From UBA3537 sp964219345 (lineage in GTDB: Bacteria > Bacteroidota > Bacteroidia > Flavobacteriales > Flavobacteriaceae), in the NCBI GenBank assembly GCA_964219345.1, contig CAXPPN010000006.1:1-35480 (forward strand): DNA of 35,480 bases. Direction: 5' to 3'. The notes under the pieces are model-generated. The model was not told where the DNA came from, did not search any database, and worked only from the letters and a program-made list of their open reading frames with translations. Both the position numbers and the translations under genes were made by a program. Positions 13,741-23,554 of the stretch are shown here, piece by piece; within the stretch, counting starts at the first letter, position 1, and each line of letters begins with the position of its first letter.

Positions 13741-15480
13741 ATGTATAAAATGACAAAACTAAGCCCTCAAGTGGCAAAAAACGTTGACCACTGGTCATCA
13801 GATTTATTTGACGAGAGTACACGTTCTGAAATTCAAAATTTAGAAAACAACCCCGAAGAATTAGAAGATCGATTTTATAAAAACCTTGATTTTGGAACTG
13901 GCGGAATGCGTGGCGTTATGGGTGTTGGCACCAACCGTATTAACAAGTATACCTTGGGAAGAAATACTCAAGGACTTTCCAATTATCTCAAACAAATTTA
14001 CCCCAATAAAAATCTCAAAGTTGCAATTGCCTATGACTGCAGACATAACAGTCAAACCTTTGCTAAAATTGTAGCTGATGTCTTTTCTGCTAATGGTATA
14101 GAAGTCTTTTTATTTGAAGATTTACGTGCTACTCCAGAGTTGTCATTTGCTGTAAAACATCTGAATTGCCAGTGTGGAATTGTACTTACTGCATCACACA
14201 ACCCTCCTGAATACAACGGCTACAAAGTGTACTGGGAAGATGGTGGACAACTTGTTCCACCGCATGACAAAGCCATTATTTCGATCATCAATGATTTGGA
14301 TTATACCGAAATTAATTTTTCTGCAAAAAAAGACCTCATCCATTCCATTGGTAAAGATATAGACGATGTATTTGTAAATGCGTCTGTAAAAAATGGAACA
14401 CTAGATAAAAATAACAACACCAACAGAGAAAACTTAACAGTTGTTTTTACATCATTGCATGGAACTTCTATAACGGCAGTTCCAGAAACATTGAAAAAAG
14501 CGGGGTACACCAACGTTCATATCGTTGAAGAACAAGCAACTCCAAACGGTGATTTTCCAACCGTAAAATCTCCTAATCCTGAAGAACCCGAAGCCTTGGA
14601 AATGGCTTTAGTATTAGCCGAAAAAGTAAATGCGGATATTGTTATTGGCACAGACCCCGATTGTGATCGTTTGGGAATTGCTGTTAGAAATACAGAAGGA
14701 CAACTTAGACTTCTAAATGGGAACCAAACCATGGTTATCATGACTAAGTTTTTACTGGATCAATGGAAAAACCAAGGTAAAATTAATGGCAACCAATTTG
14801 TAGGGTCAACCATCGTTTCAACCCCGATGTTGCCAAAATTAACAGATCATTTTGGGGTAGAATGTAAAATTGGACTGACAGGATTCAAATGGATTGCCAA
14901 AATGATTGAAGAGTATCCTACAATGGATTTTGTAGGTGGAGGTGAAGAAAGTTTTGGATTTATGGTTGGTGATTTTGTTCGTGATAAAGATGCAGTAACC
15001 TCTACTCTACTTGCTTGTGAAATTGCAGCTCTTACAAAGGCCAACGGAAGTTCATTTTTTAAAGAACTTATTGAGCTATACTGTACACATGGGTTTTATA
15101 AAGAACGTCTAATTTCCATCACTAAAAAAGGAAAAAAAGGAGCTGAAGAAATTCAGAATATTATGGACGAAGCTCGAAACAATCCGAATCAAAGCATAAA
15201 CAACTCAAAAGTGGTGCGTATTGACGACTACATGACATCAATATCGAAGAATATGATAAATAATTCTTTATCTGAAATTGTAATTCCAAAAGCAAACGTT
15301 CTTATATTTACAACAGAAGATGGTAGTAAAATAGCATTGAGACCAAGTGGAACTGAACCCAAAATAAAATTCTACATTAGTGTTAATACAAAACTATTAA
15401 GTACTAATAATTACGAAGAAATAAATCATGTTTTAGAACAAAAGATTGATAAAATTATAGCTTCAATGCAACTCATTTAG
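13741..15480 (+). CDS. Phosphohexomutase (phosphoglucomutase/phosphomannomutase family)
   Basis: A 579-residue cytoplasmic enzyme that interconverts the 1- and 6-phosphates of a hexose, linking central metabolism to nucleotide-sugar synthesis. All four family motifs are present: the active-site loop TASHNPPEYNGYK with the phosphoserine near residue 152; the metal loop DPDCDRLG near 305; the sugar-specificity loop GGGEESFGF near 400; and the phosphate-binding RPSGTEPK near 534. The GTGGMRG motif at the N-terminus and the length fit the long PgcA/PGM2-like branch. The start is uncertain: ATGs at 13741 and 13750 are both plausible, whereas an in-frame TTG at 13726 lies inside the preceding small gene. 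The exporter gene starts two bases after its stop, so they are one operon. Confidence 0.94.
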   Translation: MYKMTKLSPQVAKNVDHWSSDLFDESTRSEIQNLENNPEELEDRFYKNLDFGTGGMRGVMGVGTNRINKYTLGRNTQGLSNYLKQIYPNKNLKVAIAYDCRHNSQTFAKIVADVFSANGIEVFLFEDLRATPELSFAVKHLNCQCGIVLTASHNPPEYNGYKVYWEDGGQLVPPHDKAIISIINDLDYTEINFSAKKDLIHSIGKDIDDVFVNASVKNGTLDKNNNTNRENLTVVFTSLHGTSITAVPETLKKAGYTNVHIVEEQATPNGDFPTVKSPNPEEPEALEMALVLAEKVNADIVIGTDPDCDRLGIAVRNTEGQLRLLNGNQTMVIMTKFLLDQWKNQGKINGNQFVGSTIVSTPMLPKLTDHFGVECKIGLTGFKWIAKMIEEYPTMDFVGGGEESFGFMVGDFVRDKDAVTSTLLACEIAALTKANGSSFFKELIELYCTHGFYKERLISITKKGKKGAEEIQNIMDEARNNPNQSINNSKVVRIDDYMTSISKNMINNSLSEIVIPKANVLIFTTEDGSKIALRPSGTEPKIKFYISVNTKLLSTNNYEEINHVLEQKIDKIIASMQLI

Positions 15481-15481
15481 A

Positions 15482-17311
15482 ATGAAAAAAATCATACAAC
15501 AATTATTACCTTATATAAAGAACTACAAAAAACATGTAGTTCTAAATATTGTATTTAACCTGTTGTATGCGCTTTTTAGCACCTTGGCGTTTGTATCTCT
15601 TATTCCAATGCTTAATGTCTTATTTGATAAAACTAAAAAGATAGCCAAAGAACCTGTTTGGACTGGAATTGGAGGGCTTAAGGATTATGGAAACGACTTG
15701 CTCAATTATAAAGTTTCATCCCTATTAGACGAGGGCAACCCACAAATAGCACTTTTGGTAGTTGTTGCTCTGGTAATCACTACTTTTTTCCTTAAAAATT
15801 TATTTGGATATCTCTCCATGCAACATGTTATGTATCTTAAAAACGGTGTTTTAACGGATTTAAGAAAGAACATATATAAACATATTATTGAACTTCCTAT
15901 AAGCTTTTATTCTAAACGTAAAAAAGGCGATATTATGGCTCGTGTTTTGGGGGATATCAATGAAATGCAAAACTCGTTTTTTATTCTTTTGGAACTTATT
16001 GTCAGAGAGCCATTGACCATCATATTTTCACTTGTTGTAATGTTTAGTATAAGCTGGCAACTTTCTATTTTTGTCTTGCTTTTTATTCCAATTTCAGGAT
16101 TTTTGATTTCAAGTATTGGAAAGCGACTCAAACGACAATCATTGCGTGCACAACAAGAATCAGGACAGCTTATTTCAACTGTTGAAGAAACGCTTACTGG
16201 TCTAAAAATTGTAAAAAGTTATAATGCTGAGATTACTTTCAAAAAACGATTTACTAATTCAGCTGATAGAATTTTAAAACTTGTGAATAAAATTGGACTG
16301 AAAAATAATTTAGCAGGACCACTAAGTGAAGTTTTAGGAATAATTACTATCGCAATATTGCTGTGGTATGGTGGTAAACTTGTACTCATTGAAAAAGTGA
16401 TTGAAGGGACTACATTTATTGGTTTTATGGCCTTAGCCTACGGGATTTTGACTCCAGCAAAAGCCATAAGTAAAGCATCCTACAGAGTAAAAAATGGTGT
16501 TGCTGCTGCCGATAGAGTTTTTGAAATTTTATTTCATGAAGACACAATGCCAGACCATAAAAATGCCATAAAATTATCTGGATTTAATGATAAAATAGAG
16601 CTCAAAAACGTATCATTCAAATACGAAAATGAATACGTTTTAAAAGACTTCTCAATGACTGTTAAAAAAGGGCAAAGTGTGGCTTTGGTGGGACAATCAG
16701 GAAGTGGAAAATCGACTATTGCAAATTTATTGACACGTTTTTATGATGTTAATAAAGGGACTATTTCTATTGATGGAAATGATATCAAAAATACAACCAA
16801 AACCTCCTTGCGCTCACAAATAGGCTTGGTTACTCAAGATTCTATTTTATTTAATAATAGCATAAAAAACAACCTAAAAATTGGAAAAGATTCTGCCACA
16901 GACCAAGAGATTATAGAAGCCCTTAAAGTTGCTAATGCTTGGGAATTTGTAAAAGAACTTCCAGAAGGCATTGAAACCAATATTGGGGATGCTGGAAACA
17001 GTCTTTCTGGTGGACAAAAACAACGTTTAAGCATTGCAAGAGCAGTCCTTAAAAATGCTCCTATTATGATTTTAGATGAGGCTACCTCTGCCCTTGATAC
17101 TGAAAGCGAACGTTTGGTGCAGGACGCTTTAGAAAAAATGATGAAAAACAGAACTTCTGTGGTTATTGCACACCGACTTTCTACCATTCAAAATGCAGAT
17201 CATATCATCGTAATGAAGCAAGGTAAAATGGTTGAGCAAGGCAAACATCAAGAACTTCTAGATAAAAAAGGGGTATACTATTCCTTAGTCATGATGCAGT
17301 CTTTCGACTAA
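15482..17311 (+). CDS. MsbA-like ABC exporter (membrane and ATPase domains fused)
   Basis: A 609-residue half-transporter expected to act as a homodimer in the inner membrane. The N-terminal 330 residues hold about six transmembrane segments, starting near residues 20-45. The ATPase domain has the Walker A GQSGSGKST near 403-411, the Q-loop VTQDS, signature LSGGQKQR near 507, Walker B IMILDEATSALD near 527 and switch VIAHRLS. The family exports lipids (MsbA), drugs or peptides; the substrate is not determined by sequence. Its position one base after the phosphohexomutase stop suggests co-expression, and a glycolipid or lipid substrate would suit the nearby glycosyltransferase (inference). It ends two bases from the convergent lipoprotein gene. 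Confidence 0.94.
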   Translation: MKKIIQQLLPYIKNYKKHVVLNIVFNLLYALFSTLAFVSLIPMLNVLFDKTKKIAKEPVWTGIGGLKDYGNDLLNYKVSSLLDEGNPQIALLVVVALVITTFFLKNLFGYLSMQHVMYLKNGVLTDLRKNIYKHIIELPISFYSKRKKGDIMARVLGDINEMQNSFFILLELIVREPLTIIFSLVVMFSISWQLSIFVLLFIPISGFLISSIGKRLKRQSLRAQQESGQLISTVEETLTGLKIVKSYNAEITFKKRFTNSADRILKLVNKIGLKNNLAGPLSEVLGIITIAILLWYGGKLVLIEKVIEGTTFIGFMALAYGILTPAKAISKASYRVKNGVAAADRVFEILFHEDTMPDHKNAIKLSGFNDKIELKNVSFKYENEYVLKDFSMTVKKGQSVALVGQSGSGKSTIANLLTRFYDVNKGTISIDGNDIKNTTKTSLRSQIGLVTQDSILFNNSIKNNLKIGKDSATDQEIIEALKVANAWEFVKELPEGIETNIGDAGNSLSGGQKQRLSIARAVLKNAPIMILDEATSALDTESERLVQDALEKMMKNRTSVVIAHRLSTIQNADHIIVMKQGKMVEQGKHQELLDKKGVYYSLVMMQSFD

Positions 17312-17313
17312 TA

Positions 17314-18345
17314 TTATTTTTTTGACTTAAAATCCAATTGTACTATACGCCCTTTTCCTGCTGCAAAAGCTATACTGTCATTTAAAAATCTAAAAGTATA
17401 AAAACCTTCATCACTCAATGATGTCCAAGATGCACCTGTATCTGAGCTATAATCTATCCCTTCAAAACCAATAGCAATCAAACCTTTAGCATCAGAATTA
17501 GGGACATATTGCACACAACTACGATAACCTGGGTTATTATCATCGCCTACCGCATACCATGTTTGCCCCCCATCAGAAGTTTTTATAATAGTGTTGATAT
17601 TAGATTTTGGTTGGGTATAGTCACCCCCAACAGCAAAACCATTTTTAGAGTCATAAAAATCAATACTATACATGCCTGTTGTTGGGGTGCCTTGAACAAT
17701 AGGTGTTTCAAAAACCGTCCAAGAATGACCTCTATCTGATGAATAAAACACTCGACTTGCCACACCTCCACTGGCTATCCAAACATGATCTCCAACAATT
17801 GAAATATTAGTATCACTCGCCGCAAAAGCTGCCTCGCCATTAACTGCATTTGGAAGTTGTTTACAAGGAATTTTATACCAATTTTCGCCACCGTCTCTAG
17901 TCATTAAAATACTCAAACAACCCTCTGTTGGATCACCTATTGCGATACCTTCCAGAGCATTCCAAAAATCCATACTATCATAAAAAACATCCGAATCCGA
18001 CTCAGAATACACTAATTTTGAATTTTTATATAAATAGGCAGGGTTTGCAATACTTAAAGCAAATACTGTCTCGCCTACTAAAGCCATAGAACGTACATTA
18101 AGGGTGTCTTTTGTAAAACGATTTTTTATTAATGATTTAGATCTAAAATCAAAATGATATACGTCACCAACTGATGATACCGCCACCAACTCCTTGCTAT
18201 TCAATTCTAAGGCTCTAATATTGAGTAATGAATCTTCAATAATGGGAGTGATTTGAACAGTATTAAAAACAGGAGTTGAGATTGATTTTTTACAACCATA
18301 AAAGGTTAAAAAAAACATGATCTTTAGAGGTAAATTAAATTTCAT
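17314..18345 (-). CDS. Asp-box (YCF48-like) beta-propeller lipoprotein
   Basis: A 343-residue protein starting at the ATG at 18345; an ATG 12 bases earlier is also in frame. The N-terminus is a lipoprotein signal, with hydrophobic KIMFFLTFYGC and the lipid Cys followed by KK. Four Asp-box motifs (S/T-x-D-x-G-x-x-W) are spaced along the chain: TRDGGENWYK, SSDRGHSWTV, TSDGGQTWYA and SSDTGASWTS. Such repeats form the blades of a propeller like that of YCF48 and BNR proteins. Many flavobacterial members are named oxidoreductase by transfer, but no redox motif is visible here. It should sit at the outer or inner membrane facing the periplasm or surface. It is a single leftward gene; its end lies two bases from the exporter's end. 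Confidence 0.82.
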   Translation of the reverse strand: MKFNLPLKIMFFLTFYGCKKSISTPVFNTVQITPIIEDSLLNIRALELNSKELVAVSSVGDVYHFDFRSKSLIKNRFTKDTLNVRSMALVGETVFALSIANPAYLYKNSKLVYSESDSDVFYDSMDFWNALEGIAIGDPTEGCLSILMTRDGGENWYKIPCKQLPNAVNGEAAFAASDTNISIVGDHVWIASGGVASRVFYSSDRGHSWTVFETPIVQGTPTTGMYSIDFYDSKNGFAVGGDYTQPKSNINTIIKTSDGGQTWYAVGDDNNPGYRSCVQYVPNSDAKGLIAIGFEGIDYSSDTGASWTSLSDEGFYTFRFLNDSIAFAAGKGRIVQLDFKSKK

Positions 18346-18411
18346 GGTAATATTCATTGAGTTTAAAATCTAATATACAGAATTCCTCAATGTTAAACCA
18401 TTAATTAAGCG

Positions 18412-18419
18412 TAACTTTG
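18412..18419 (+). promoter_or_regulatory. -7 promoter box of the RsmB-type gene
   Basis: TAACTTTG matches TAnnTTTG and lies 22 bases before the ATG at 18442. The -33 half is not recognisable. Confidence 0.5.
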
Positions 18420-18441
18420 CATTTGAAATAGACCAATTTTT

Positions 18442-19653
18442 ATGCGTTTACACAGAAATCTTTGTTTTGCCATTATTGACGGTGTTTTACAAGTCTTCAA
18501 TGATGGAGCTTATGCTGATAAAGTCATTCAAACACTTTTAAAACGCGATAAACGTTGGGGAAGCCGTGATCGTGGTTTTGTAGCCGAAACGACCTACGAC
18601 ATTGTACGTTGGAAACGACTTTATGCAGAAATTGCGGAAGTTAAAGAACCTTTTAGTCGTGATGATGCATGGCGACTTTTTGCGGTTTGGGCGACGTTGA
18701 AAGGCATTAAACTCCCCGATTGGAAATATTTTGAAGGCACTCCAACTCGAAAAATAAAAGGCCGTTTTGATGAAGCCTTAAAAACACGTAAAATCAAAGA
18801 ATCCATTCCGGATTGGATTGACACTTTAGGAGTTGAAGAATTGGGCGAAAGCATTTGGTCTAAAGAATTGACCAAACAAAACGAACAAGCGGAAGTAATT
18901 TTGCGCGTCAATACGCTAAAAACCAACAAAAAAGAACTTAAGCTCAAATTGCAATCTGAAGACATTGAAACTATAGAAATTAAAGGGTATCCCTTTGCTT
19001 TGAAACTTATAGAACGTGCTAATGTTTTTAAGACAGAGGCCTTTAAAAAGGGCTGGTTTGAGGTGCAAGATGCCTCATCTCAATTGGTTGCAGCTTATCT
19101 TGATGTAAAACCAGGAATGAAAGTCGTTGATGCATGTGCTGGGGCGGGAGGAAAAACCCTTCATCTTTCGGCACTCATGGAAAATAAAGGGGCGCTTATA
19201 GCTATGGATATATACGAAAGTAAACTCAAAAAACTTAAAATTCGTGCCAGAAGAAATGGAGCGCATAACATTGATATGCGAGTAATCGACTCTACAAAAC
19301 CCATTAAAAAATTAAAAGAAAAAGCAGACCGTTTACTTATTGATGCACCTTGTTCTGGACTAGGTGTATTGCGTCGTAACCCTGATTCAAAATGGAAATT
19401 AGAACCCGAATTTTTGGATAAAATAAGAGAAACTCAACAACACATTTTGCAAGAGTATTCCAAAATGTTGAAGCCTGGTGGCAAAATGGTCTATGCTACA
19501 TGTTCGGTGTTACCCTCTGAAAATCAAGCACAAATTGAAACTTTTTTAGTTTCAAAAGCAGGTCAAAGTTTTAATTTTATAAAAGATAAAAGTATTTTAG
19601 CACATCAAAGCGGATATGATGGATTTTATATGGCGCTTCTTGAAAAAAAGTAA
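18442..19653 (+). CDS. RsmB/NOP2-family rRNA cytosine-C5 methyltransferase
   Basis: A 403-residue SAM-dependent RNA methyltransferase. The N-terminal 130 residues (LHRNLCFAIIDGVLQV..., KRDKRWGSRDRGFVAETTYD) form a NusB-like region, and the catalytic domain follows. Motif I is VDACAGAGGKTLHLSAL near 228-244; motif IV, LIDAPCSGLGVLRRNPD, has Cys at about 303; motif VI, VYATCSVLPSENQ, has Cys at about 354. The paired cysteines are the hallmark of m5C enzymes: one attacks the base and the other helps release. In Escherichia coli RsmB modifies C967 of 16S rRNA; the exact target here is inferred from family only. It has a -7 box and is followed by purL, which has its own. Confidence 0.92.
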   Translation: MRLHRNLCFAIIDGVLQVFNDGAYADKVIQTLLKRDKRWGSRDRGFVAETTYDIVRWKRLYAEIAEVKEPFSRDDAWRLFAVWATLKGIKLPDWKYFEGTPTRKIKGRFDEALKTRKIKESIPDWIDTLGVEELGESIWSKELTKQNEQAEVILRVNTLKTNKKELKLKLQSEDIETIEIKGYPFALKLIERANVFKTEAFKKGWFEVQDASSQLVAAYLDVKPGMKVVDACAGAGGKTLHLSALMENKGALIAMDIYESKLKKLKIRARRNGAHNIDMRVIDSTKPIKKLKEKADRLLIDAPCSGLGVLRRNPDSKWKLEPEFLDKIRETQQHILQEYSKMLKPGGKMVYATCSVLPSENQAQIETFLVSKAGQSFNFIKDKSILAHQSGYDGFYMALLEKK

Positions 19654-19743
19654 GTTTAAATAGGAGAAAAAAACATGTTCAAAACACGTGAATAACTCTT
19701 AAAAATAGCGCTATACATTAGCAATAATTACACACAAAAAAAT

Positions 19744-19751
19744 TAAATTTG
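19744..19751 (+). promoter_or_regulatory. -7 promoter box of purL
   Basis: TAAATTTG matches TAnnTTTG. Transcription would begin near 19758, which supports the ATG at 19782 as the translation start. The GATAATTATC palindrome (19760-19769) lies just after the box. Confidence 0.5.
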
Positions 19752-19781
19752 CAATAATTGATAATTATCAAATTTAAGCGC

Positions 19782-22700
19782 ATGATTCACTTCTTTGGCC
19801 AACCAAATACCAAAGTTTTTGCAGTACAAACCCAAGGCGAATTATCCCCCGAAGACCTCTCAAAATTGCAATGGCTTTTTGGTAACCAATCCAAAATAAA
19901 TAATTCAACGATTGAAACCCCTTTTGTTGGGCCTCGTGCTGCAATGATTACTCCTTGGAGTACCAATGCTGTAGAAATTACTCAAAATATGGGGGTTTTA
20001 GGCATTATTCGTATCGAAGAATTTAACGCTGTAACAAAAGATCATCAAGATTTCGATCCAATGATTTCAGAAAAATTTACAGAACTCAATCAGCAAATTT
20101 TTGATATCAATATTACTCCAGAACCTATCTTAAATATTACCGATATCGCTGCCTACAACACCCAGGAAGGACTTGCACTTAGCAACGAAGAAATTGATTA
20201 CCTCAATGCCGTTAGTGAAAAAATAGGTCGCCCTCTCACTGATTCTGAGGTTTTTGGATTTTCGCAAGTGAATTCTGAGCATTGTCGCCATAAAATTTTT
20301 AATGGAACTTTTGTAATTGATGGCGAAGAACAACCCACTTCCCTATTTAAGCTGATTAAAGAAACCTCTAAGCAAAATCCCAACAGCATTGTTTCAGCTT
20401 ATAAAGACAATGTAGCGTTTATTAAAGGGCCTGTGGTAGAACAGTTTGCACCGAAAAGTGCTGATAAACCTGATACTTATGTGACCGAAGATTTTGAATC
20501 TGTGATTTCTTTAAAAGCCGAAACACACAATTTTCCAACAACAGTAGAGCCTTTCAACGGTGCAGCAACTGGTTCTGGTGGTGAAATCAGAGACCGACTT
20601 GCAGGTGGAAAAGGCTCTTTACCATTGGCAGGAACAGCAGTGTATATGACCTCCTATTCGCGATTGTTAGATAATCGCCCATGGGAAAATGGATTTAAAG
20701 AACGTCAATGGTTGTATCAAACTCCAATGGATATTCTCATCAAAGCTTCAAATGGCGCTTCAGATTTTGGAAATAAATTTGGTCAACCTCTAATTTGTGG
20801 GTCAGTCCTTACTTTTGAGCATCAAGAAGACGCTGAAAGATTGGGTTTTGATAAAGTTATTATGCAAGCTGGTGGTATCGGTTATGGCAAAGCCAATCAG
20901 GCCCTAAAAAGCACACCAAAAGAGGGTGATGATATTGTTATTTTAGGCGGCGAAAATTACCGCATTGGAATGGGTGGTGCTGCTGTATCCTCTGCTGATA
21001 CTGGTGCATTTTCTACAGGAATAGAACTCAATGCTGTTCAACGTTCCAATCCAGAAATGCAAAAACGAGCAGCAAATACTGTAAGAGCCCTTGTTGAAAG
21101 TCCAGAAAATTTTATTGTTTCAATCCACGACCACGGTGCTGGAGGACATCTTAATTGCTTATCTGAACTTGTTGAAGATATTGGAGGGCATATCAATTTA
21201 GATGCTCTTCCTATTGGTGATCCTACCCTATCGGACAAAGAACTTATTGGGAATGAATCTCAAGAACGTATGGGACTTGTAGTGCCAAATGCACATATGG
21301 ACACACTGAAAAAAATTGCTGATCGTGAACGCTCACCGATGTACAATGTTGGAACAGTAACCAACGATCACCGTTTTGTGTTTGAATCTGCTAAAAATGG
21401 TAACAAACCTATGGATTTCAATTTGGAGGACATGTTTGGTAGCTCTCCAAAAACCATTATGGAAGACCAAACCATCACAAAAACATATGCCAAACTGAAT
21501 TACGATCAAAACCATTTTGCAACATACTTAAGTCAAGTTCTAAAACTAGAATCCGTTGCTTGTAAAGATTGGCTAACCAACAAAGTAGACCGTTGTGTTG
21601 GAGGAAAAGTTGCTAAACAACAATGTGTTGGACCTTTGCAGCTTCCACTGAACAATGTTGGGGTTATGGCATTGGATTATAAAAGCCAACACGGTATTGC
21701 AACAAGTATTGGACATGCACCAATTGCCGCTCTAATTGACCCAACTGCAGGAAGTAGAAATGCTATTACGGAAGCATTAACAAACATAATTTGGGCGCCA
21801 CTAGAAGAAGATTTAAAAAGTGTTTCTTTGTCTGCCAATTGGATGTGGCCATGCAAAAACCTTGGCGAAGATGCTCGCTTATACGAAGCCGTAAAAGGGA
21901 TTTCTGAATTTGCAATTGACCTTGGCATCAATGTTCCAACAGGAAAGGATTCACTTTCAATGAAACAAAAATACCCAGATGGTGATGTCTTATCACCTGG
22001 AACAGTTATCATTTCTGCTGCTGGACATTGTAATGGAATATCAAAAGTTGTTGAGCCTTTATTCAAAAGAAATGCAGGGCAAATATATTACATCAATATT
22101 TCTCAAGATAATTTCAAATTAGGCGGAAGTGCTTTTGCTCAAACCCAAAATAAAATTGGTAACGAAACACCATCAGTCAAAAATGCAGCCTATGTAAAAA
22201 CTGTTTTTAACACTATACAAAAACTTATCAAAAACAACAAAATTGTTGCAGGACATGACGTGGCCTCTGGAGGTTTGATTACAACACTTTTAGAGTTATG
22301 TTTTTCTGACAATAATATTGGTGCTCATATTGACTTAACTGCACTTGATGAGACTGACACTACAAAACTATTATTTGCAGAAAATTCAGGTATTGTTTTT
22401 CAATCTACAGACAGTTCTATCGAGACAACTCTCAAAAACGCTGGAATAAAAGTACATTGTATTGGAACAGTGATTTCTGAAGGTCAGCTTCTTATAAGAA
22501 ATAATGATCAAAACATTAATCTTGATATCGAAACCTATAGAGATATTTGGTATGAAACCTCATATCTATTGGATGAAAAACAAACCGCTAATGGACTGGC
22601 AAAAACCCGATTTAAAAATTATAAAAAACAGCCTTTAAACTTTGTATTACCATCTCATTTTACTGGAAAATTACCAAAAATTGAGGCTTCAAAATCCCGT

Positions 22701-23444
22701 CCAAAAGCAGCCATTATTAGAGAAAAAGGAAGTAATTCTGAGCGTGAAATGGCCAATGCTATGCACCTTGCTGGCTTTGAAGTCCGAGATGTTCATATGA
22801 CCGATTTAATTTCTGGAAGAGAAACTTTGGAGGATATTCAATTTATTGGTGCTGTTGGTGGTTTTAGCAATAGTGATGTTTTGGGCTCTGCCAAAGGTTG
22901 GGCTGGTGCTTTCAAATATAATGAAAAAGCCAAAAATGCGCTTCGAAACTTCTTCAAAAGAAAAGATACACTTTCTGTTGGTATTTGTAATGGATGTCAA
23001 TTGTGGATGGAACTCGATTTGATAAATCCAGACCACGAACAACATGGAAAAATGACCTACAACGATTCTAAAAAACACGAAAGTGCATTCACTTCTGTTA
23101 CCATTCAGAAAAATAATTCTGTCATGCTTTCGACTTTGGAAGGTGCAACTCTTGGAGTATGGATTTCGCATGGTGAAGGTAAATTCTCATTACCATATGA
23201 AGCATCTAGATATAATATTGTGGGCACCTACGGATACGAAGCTTACCCACACAATCCAAATGGTTCAGATTATAATACTGCAATGCTTTGTGACGATTCT
23301 GGAAGACATTTGGTAACCATGCCACATATTGAGCGCTCTACATTTCCATGGAACTGGGCACACTATCCAGAGAAACGAAAAGATGAAGTATCGCCTTGGT
23401 TAGAAGCTTTTGTAAATGCACGTTTGTGGATTGAAAACCTGTAA
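19782..23444 (+). CDS. purL: Phosphoribosylformylglycinamidine synthase, single-chain form
   Basis: A 1220-residue cytoplasmic enzyme for the fourth step of purine synthesis: FGAR plus glutamine and ATP give FGAM. It is the large single-chain type (about 1300 residues in Escherichia coli). It contains an N-terminal PurS-like domain, the linker and FGAM synthetase halves (ETHNFPTTVEPFNGAATGSG near 246, GAGGHLNCLSELVED, PTGKDSLSMK) and a C-terminal glutaminase with the nucleophile Cys1069 in GICNGCQ and the His1182/Glu1184 pair in PHIERS. Ammonia made by the glutaminase is channelled to the synthetase site. The start is set at MIHFFGQPNTK, the usual beginning of the Bacteroidota protein; an in-frame ATG at 19758 is at the inferred transcription start. 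It is monocistronic, with no other pur gene nearby and no recognised PurR site. Confidence 0.97.
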   Translation: MIHFFGQPNTKVFAVQTQGELSPEDLSKLQWLFGNQSKINNSTIETPFVGPRAAMITPWSTNAVEITQNMGVLGIIRIEEFNAVTKDHQDFDPMISEKFTELNQQIFDINITPEPILNITDIAAYNTQEGLALSNEEIDYLNAVSEKIGRPLTDSEVFGFSQVNSEHCRHKIFNGTFVIDGEEQPTSLFKLIKETSKQNPNSIVSAYKDNVAFIKGPVVEQFAPKSADKPDTYVTEDFESVISLKAETHNFPTTVEPFNGAATGSGGEIRDRLAGGKGSLPLAGTAVYMTSYSRLLDNRPWENGFKERQWLYQTPMDILIKASNGASDFGNKFGQPLICGSVLTFEHQEDAERLGFDKVIMQAGGIGYGKANQALKSTPKEGDDIVILGGENYRIGMGGAAVSSADTGAFSTGIELNAVQRSNPEMQKRAANTVRALVESPENFIVSIHDHGAGGHLNCLSELVEDIGGHINLDALPIGDPTLSDKELIGNESQERMGLVVPNAHMDTLKKIADRERSPMYNVGTVTNDHRFVFESAKNGNKPMDFNLEDMFGSSPKTIMEDQTITKTYAKLNYDQNHFATYLSQVLKLESVACKDWLTNKVDRCVGGKVAKQQCVGPLQLPLNNVGVMALDYKSQHGIATSIGHAPIAALIDPTAGSRNAITEALTNIIWAPLEEDLKSVSLSANWMWPCKNLGEDARLYEAVKGISEFAIDLGINVPTGKDSLSMKQKYPDGDVLSPGTVIISAAGHCNGISKVVEPLFKRNAGQIYYINISQDNFKLGGSAFAQTQNKIGNETPSVKNAAYVKTVFNTIQKLIKNNKIVAGHDVASGGLITTLLELCFSDNNIGAHIDLTALDETDTTKLLFAENSGIVFQSTDSSIETTLKNAGIKVHCIGTVISEGQLLIRNNDQNINLDIETYRDIWYETSYLLDEKQTANGLAKTRFKNYKKQPLNFVLPSHFTGKLPKIEASKSRPKAAIIREKGSNSEREMANAMHLAGFEVRDVHMTDLISGRETLEDIQFIGAVGGFSNSDVLGSAKGWAGAFKYNEKAKNALRNFFKRKDTLSVGICNGCQLWMELDLINPDHEQHGKMTYNDSKKHESAFTSVTIQKNNSVMLSTLEGATLGVWISHGEGKFSLPYEASRYNIVGTYGYEAYPHNPNGSDYNTAMLCDDSGRHLVTMPHIERSTFPWNWAHYPEKRKDEVSPWLEAFVNARLWIENL

Positions 23445-23501
23445 TCATTTCTTAAATTTATGGTTTTTGGTATTATATTCATGACAAATTAGAATTTCTT
23501 A

Positions 23502-23531
23502 TTTGTTAATTTTTCAAAATTCACTATTTTG
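23502..23531 (+). promoter_or_regulatory. Promoter of the long-chain acyl-CoA synthetase gene
   Basis: TTTG (23502-23505), 19 bases, then TATTTTG (23525-23531), a -7 box with one base fewer than the consensus. It lies 24 bases before the ATG at 23555. Confidence 0.5.
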
Positions 23532-23554
23532 CATGGTATCAAAAACAAACAAAA

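Noticed and set aside
19760..19769. GATAATTATC palindrome after the purL -7 box as a purine operator
   Set aside because: It is short and AT-rich, is not like a PurR box or PurR-type riboswitch, and such palindromes are expected by chance in this base composition.
19758..19781. ATG at 19758 as the start of purL
   Set aside because: It sits at the transcription start predicted from the -7 box, and the family begins at MIHFFG, eight codons later.
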